Positions 6,196 to 9,650 of a stretch of DNA of 9,650 bases are shown one piece after another; the stretch's first letter is position 1, and every line of letters begins with the position of its first letter. Below the pieces are notes generated by a model. That model did not search any database. It worked only from the letters and a program-made list of their open reading frames with translations, and was not told the DNA's origin. Both the position numbers and the translations under genes were made by a program. The stretch comes from Acidobacteriaceae bacterium (GTDB lineage Bacteria > Acidobacteriota > Terriglobia > Terriglobales > Acidobacteriaceae): positions 636 to 10,285 of the forward strand of contig PLKY01000241.1 in the NCBI GenBank assembly GCA_003140785.1. Direction: 5' to 3'.

Positions 6196-8503
6196 TCGCC
6201 GGCGTAATACTGATTGCAGCGGTCAGCCATGCGGTACTCCAGCAACCAAACACGGGAATGAGAAATCCGGCCAGCGCGAGCGCGCCGGCACAGCCGCCCA
6301 CCAGATCACTTGCGTAAAGCGCACTGATGCTGGCCTGTGCCGGACGGGCTTGTTGATAGATCGCCGAGGCGATGGGAAATTGATAGCCTCCCGGAATCCC
6401 GCACAACACGGCAAGCACGGGAAAGGCAATCCTGGTTGTCAACATTGCGCTCACGGAGCTCGAAGCGTTGGCGAGCAGGCTCACCAGAAAAAGCAGGAGC
6501 GGCGCGGAGAAAGCTACCAATAACTGATTGATTGCCGCTGCCCGAAGCAGCGATCTCCCATTGCCAGCGCGGACGCGGGCAATGCCAAACCAGCTTCCCA
6601 GGGCGATGCCGGCCATGAACATCCCGATCAGCGTTGCGAGTTCCTGATAGACGTAGCCGTAGACGGACTGAAACGTCAGAAGCATGAGGATTTGGAGCGT
6701 CATCAGTGTGTAACCTGTTGCGACAACAGACCACACCGCTGTTCTTTGCCCGCGCTTATCTGAGATGGTCATCCAGAGAAGAAGCAGCACGAGGGAACAA
6801 GCGGCAACTCCAGCGAGCAGTGTGCGAAACGGAACCCGAGCTACGGATTCCAGCATGCGGGCGTAAGTGGACTTGAATTGCGCGCTCCACAATATAGCGC
6901 TGAAGTAATAGGCAACCGGATGAAAATCGCGATTCGTCGGAGTCTGAACGAGCGGGCGTAACAGCGTGTGAATTTGCTCCATGCGATCCGGCATCATGCG
7001 AAAGGGAATGAAGTATTCACGGACAAAGAGCGTTTGAAGGCGGCGTTCGTGAAGTCTCGCGACTAAAACATGAGGATCCTCGGTGAGAAGGCCACTCTGG
7101 ACGGCCCCAAACATGTGGATGGTCTCGCCAGGAATCACAGCAACGGAGGGAAACACGCCTTGAAGGCTGTGATAGATGCACCGCAAAAAATCCGCGAGCT
7201 GGGGACCGATGGAGTCCTCCGAGGAACGCAGTTGCAGAGCGAATACACCACCCGGGGCGAGGTGATCGCGTGCTGACGCAAAGAACTCCGCCGTGTAAAA
7301 GCGGTTCAGTTGTGCATTCTCCGGATCTGGAACGCTGAGGATGATTTCGTCGAACCGCTCGTGAGTCGCTTTCAGATAAAGCCGCCCATCCATGCTATGG
7401 ACGTGCACACGCGCATCGGAGAGCACAGGTGACGACTCTGCGGGGAAAAACTTCCGGTACATTCCAATAAGCGCGGAGTCGAGTTCGAAATAGTCCAGGC
7501 GAGCCAGCGTTGGATGCTTGAGCGCTTCCGCAATGCTGCCGTTTGTGCCGCCGCCGATAAGCAGAACGATCTTGGGAGCGGGATGCTCGAGCAACGCGTA
7601 GTGGACCGTCTCTTCTGCCGCGGCCACGTCCGGCACGTTGGCGAGAATCGAGCCGTTGTCATAGATGCTGCGCAAGCCGCGTGCACTGAGAATTGTGAGT
7701 TTGCCGTAGATCGAATCCTGTGAGCCGATCAACTGGAACCCACTCCACATCTTCTGTTGGGTCGTCTCTTCCAGGTGCGGCGCCATGTACATAGTCATCG
7801 GAAGGGCCAGTGCTGTTGCGGCAATCGCAGTTGCAGCTTGCCACCGCCGCATCCTGAAAATCAGAAAGCATGCCACATACAAATTCAGCAGCGCAGCGAT
7901 TATTGCAATCTGGAACGAACCGAAGAATCGAAGCAGAAGGATGCTGGTAAGAATCCCGCCGAGTGCCGAGCCCACAGTCTCGATTAAGTAGGCATAACTG
8001 ACAGCCAAATGTCCCGGCAGAGCCCACGTTTGGCGATATAACCGGACCGCAAGTGCGAAGAGGCATCCGGAGAGACCGCAAAACACACTTAGAGTCGCCA
8101 GTGACACGAGAGCCATTGGTACGGGGCCAAGCGACTCACCCGGCACGATCTGCAAATACGCTCTTGCGCTGCGAAGGATAAATATCGTCGGCGCCAGACT
8201 GAGTCCGCACAGACATTCGACTGCGGCGATTGAGCCGCGAACGTGCGCCGAGCCATGCATCAACCTGCCGGTAAGGCCACTGCCAATCGAGGTCCACAAC
8301 AGCCAGGCAGCCAGGACAATTCCCACGGAAAGCTCGTTCCCGCTGAATAGAACGATGACTTCCCGCATGACGATGATTTGGCCAGCCATCGCGGTGAATC
8401 CAACGGCGGTAGGAACCGCGAGTGCCACCAAACCGGAGCACTCTATACCTGATGCGGATGCGGTCTCCGTGGGCAAACGATTGTTGGGCCGCGAGCTGGG
8501 CAT
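6116..8503 (-). CDS. Polytopic membrane protein with spermidine-synthase-like domain
   Basis: A 795-residue protein of the 'fused membrane/spermidine synthase' type. I count seven likely membrane helices before residue 241, a soluble Rossmann domain at about 250-470, and seven more helices from about 562 to 775. The soluble part shows spermidine synthase features: 'SIYGKL' (264-269), nucleotide loop G317-G-G-T-N-G322, acidic E340-L-D342, D372-G373, and 'VPDPENAQLNRFYT' from 391. The first Asp of the usual catalytic DxxDP is Ser390; the second, D393, is kept. So an aminopropyl transfer from decarboxylated SAM should not be assumed. Arginine-rich loops (after helices 2, 4, 6, 8, 10, 12 and the C-terminus) put both ends in the cytoplasm and the Rossmann domain outside. 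It converges on the amr operon. GAGGGG lies 9 bases before the start, within a possible hairpin. Confidence 0.87.
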   Translation of the reverse strand: MPSSRPNNRLPTETASASGIECSGLVALAVPTAVGFTAMAGQIIVMREVIVLFSGNELSVGIVLAAWLLWTSIGSGLTGRLMHGSAHVRGSIAAVECLCGLSLAPTIFILRSARAYLQIVPGESLGPVPMALVSLATLSVFCGLSGCLFALAVRLYRQTWALPGHLAVSYAYLIETVGSALGGILTSILLLRFFGSFQIAIIAALLNLYVACFLIFRMRRWQAATAIAATALALPMTMYMAPHLEETTQQKMWSGFQLIGSQDSIYGKLTILSARGLRSIYDNGSILANVPDVAAAEETVHYALLEHPAPKIVLLIGGGTNGSIAEALKHPTLARLDYFELDSALIGMYRKFFPAESSPVLSDARVHVHSMDGRLYLKATHERFDEIILSVPDPENAQLNRFYTAEFFASARDHLAPGGVFALQLRSSEDSIGPQLADFLRCIYHSLQGVFPSVAVIPGETIHMFGAVQSGLLTEDPHVLVARLHERRLQTLFVREYFIPFRMMPDRMEQIHTLLRPLVQTPTNRDFHPVAYYFSAILWSAQFKSTYARMLESVARVPFRTLLAGVAACSLVLLLLWMTISDKRGQRTAVWSVVATGYTLMTLQILMLLTFQSVYGYVYQELATLIGMFMAGIALGSWFGIARVRAGNGRSLLRAAAINQLLVAFSAPLLLFLVSLLANASSSVSAMLTTRIAFPVLAVLCGIPGGYQFPIASAIYQQARPAQASISALYASDLVGGCAGALALAGFLIPVFGCWSTAWLTAAISITPAIILFLANQDSLAGSHEWVHVLRIPPR

Positions 8504-8504
8504 T

Positions 8505-8516
8505 GGGGTTCACCCC
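8505..8516 (-). promoter_or_regulatory. Small hairpin covering the ribosome site of the membrane-protein gene
   Basis: On the minus-strand transcript GGGG-UGAA-CCCC can form a four-pair GC stem directly before the ATG at 8503. The GGGG arm is part of the only ribosome site candidate (GAGGGG, 8513-8518). Pairing would hide it and could hold down translation. The stem is short and chance is possible. Confidence 0.3.
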
Positions 8517-8992
8517 TCTGGAGTATATGCAGCTATTCGAAACATCGACATGAGGCACGGCAATCGGGCGATCTGAATGCAGTTTGTACCGGGTGTCCTT
8601 TTCATCTATGCAATCACATTCCATCGTGATGAAGCGCACTGACATGAGCTTCTGCACGGTGTCCATTGCCGATGTTGGGGTCTATGCTTGGAACTTTGTC
8701 CGAGCGCACCTCAGGCGCGGTGGGGAATTTCGAAGCGGAGTTGATCTGCGATCGGTTCGGGCTTTCTGGCGGAAAACTCCGAGGCATCACCGCTGATATG
8801 GAACAGCGTCCCGAATGATCCAAGGTCACTGCGTTTGCGGGCGTGTTCAAGCGGGCTCGTCTCTTAAGGCCTGTTGGTTTTGAAAGGCCACGACCCACAC
8901 GGCAAACGAAGATCGCACAATCGGCGCTCGAACAAAAACTAGAGAACACGGCACCGGAGACTGAGCCTTTGGCCCGTTGCCATTCCGTCTGG

Positions 8993-8998
8993 AAGGAG
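8993..8998 (+). promoter_or_regulatory. Ribosome binding site of the SDR gene
   Basis: AAGGAG, 7 bases before ATG 9006. It is the strongest ribosome site in the window and fixes the SDR start. Confidence 0.8.
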
Positions 8999-9005
8999 AA
9001 CCGCT

Positions 9006-9650
9006 ATGAAAACAGCCATTGTTGCAGGGGCCGCGAGGGGGATAGGTTGCGCAATTGCAAAACGTCTTGCCGCGGACGGGTTTGCCGTTGCTGTGAACTT
9101 CACCAGGAGCGTGCACGACGCGCAGGAAGTAGTCGCCGAGATCACCGAATCGGGCGGCCGGGCAGTCGCCATCCAGGCCGACTCATCCAAGGAAGATGAC
9201 GTTAAACGGCTCTTTGAGAACTCACTTAAGGAATTTGGCGGGGTTGACGTCGTTGTGTGCAGCGCCGGAATCATGCCTCTTTCGCCTATCGCAAGAGGAG
9301 ATGTCGAGACCTTCGACGAAACAATCAGAATTAATCTTCGTGGCACGTTCCTGCTCTTTGCACAGGCAGCATCGCATATCAGCGAAGGAGGTCGAATCAT
9401 TGCATTTTCGAGCAGCGCCTTGGGAAACAACCTCCCTTCGTTCGGTGCCTATATCGCTTCAAAAGCGGGTGTCGAAGGTCTTGTCCGCGTTCTGGCCAAC
9501 GAGACTCGGCGGCGTGGGATCGCGGTCAATGCCATTGGTCTCGGGCCTGTTGCGACCGGGCTTTCCCTTGAAGGCAAGAGCGAGGAGGAGATCGCTCAAA
9601 TGAGCAGGTTGGCTTCGCTGGAATATTTAGGCGGGCCCGATGATATTGCC
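9006..9650 (+). CDS. FabG-like short-chain dehydrogenase/reductase (C-terminus cut by window edge)
   Basis: 215 codons to the window edge; a classical SDR is about 245-255 residues, so roughly the last 30-40 are missing. Cofactor loop G8-A-A-R-G-I-G14 is intact, though the usual Thr before it is Ala7. Arg11 and the N31-F-T-R34 stretch after the second strand, with no acidic residue there, point to NADP(H). C85-S-A-G88 replaces NNAG. The catalytic set is S136 with Y149-x-x-x-K153. 'GPVATGLSLEGKS' after the active site is typical of FabG-like, NADPH-dependent oxidoreductases. It should be a soluble cytoplasmic enzyme that interconverts a ketone and an alcohol; the substrate is not predictable. 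It has its own ribosome site and a long upstream gap, so it probably starts a separate transcript. Confidence 0.9.
   Translation, partial: MKTAIVAGAARGIGCAIAKRLAADGFAVAVNFTRSVHDAQEVVAEITESGGRAVAIQADSSKEDDVKRLFENSLKEFGGVDVVVCSAGIMPLSPIARGDVETFDETIRINLRGTFLLFAQAASHISEGGRIIAFSSSALGNNLPSFGAYIASKAGVEGLVRVLANETRRRGIAVNAIGLGPVATGLSLEGKSEEEIAQMSRLASLEYLGGPDDIA

Larger units (their letters stand above)
8504..9005. other. Intergenic region between divergent membrane-protein and SDR genes
   Basis: About 500 bases without a gene I can support. Open frames (plus 8584-8796, minus 8614-8949, plus 8843-9199) give translations lacking any family resemblance. I saw no convincing promoter pair for either flanking gene. 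AGTATA at 8522-8527 (minus-strand TATACT) has no matching -35. The region ends with the strong ribosome site of the SDR gene. Confidence 0.5.

Noticed and set aside
8522..8527. TATACT as a -10 box for the membrane-protein gene
   Set aside because: No acceptable -35 at 16-18 bases, and the transcript start would lie almost on the ribosome site.
8136..8666. 176-codon minus-strand frame
   Set aside because: Overlaps the well-supported membrane-protein gene in another frame and shows no domain.
8866..8887. GGCCT/AGGCC inverted repeat as a terminator
   Set aside because: Arms are only five bases, there is no T run, and no gene ends nearby.
8614..8949. 111-codon minus-strand frame in the 8504-9005 gap
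   Set aside because: No recognisable fold, no ribosome site, and low-complexity Ser/Pro/Arg composition.

Overview
The window looks like a stretch of a chromosome from a mid-to-high GC Gram-negative bacterium. Acidobacteriota is the best guess. It rests on the small CxxC protein at 1306, the overall coding style and the Tat-tagged DUF362/radical SAM gene pair, all judged by memory of family resemblance and not by a search. No rRNA, tRNA, insertion sequence or CRISPR array was found.

Layout: (1) 1-855, minus strand: N-terminal 285 residues of a sugar-type ABC transporter substrate-binding lipoprotein, cut by the left edge. (2) 856-1305: non-coding, with a candidate promoter for the binding protein and some small palindromes. 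(3) 1306-1575, plus: a small CxxC...HxxxC protein of unknown function. (4) 1576-2254: mostly non-coding, with a weak promoter candidate. (5) 2255-6195, plus: a compact operon of a Tat-signal DUF362 protein, a Tat-signal AmmeMemoRadiSam radical SAM enzyme (AmrS), and a Sec-signal fusion of AmmeMemoRadiSam proteins B (Memo-like) and A (AMMECR1-like). (6) 6116-8503, minus: a large membrane protein with a spermidine-synthase-like Rossmann domain between two membrane bundles, converging on the operon with an 80-bp 3' overlap. (7) 8504-9005: non-coding. (8) 9006-9650, plus: the first 215 residues of a FabG-like short-chain dehydrogenase, cut by the right edge.

The most interesting part is 2255-8503. 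AmmeMemoRadiSam proteins are normally thought of as cytosolic. Here all three operon products carry export signals, and the positive-inside pattern of the converging membrane protein places its spermidine-synthase-like domain on the outer face of the inner membrane. Read together, the sequence suggests an extracytoplasmic version of the AmmeMemoRadiSam system, possibly working with the membrane protein. The substrate and reaction are unknown. The localisation is inferred from sequence and the partnership from gene order only.
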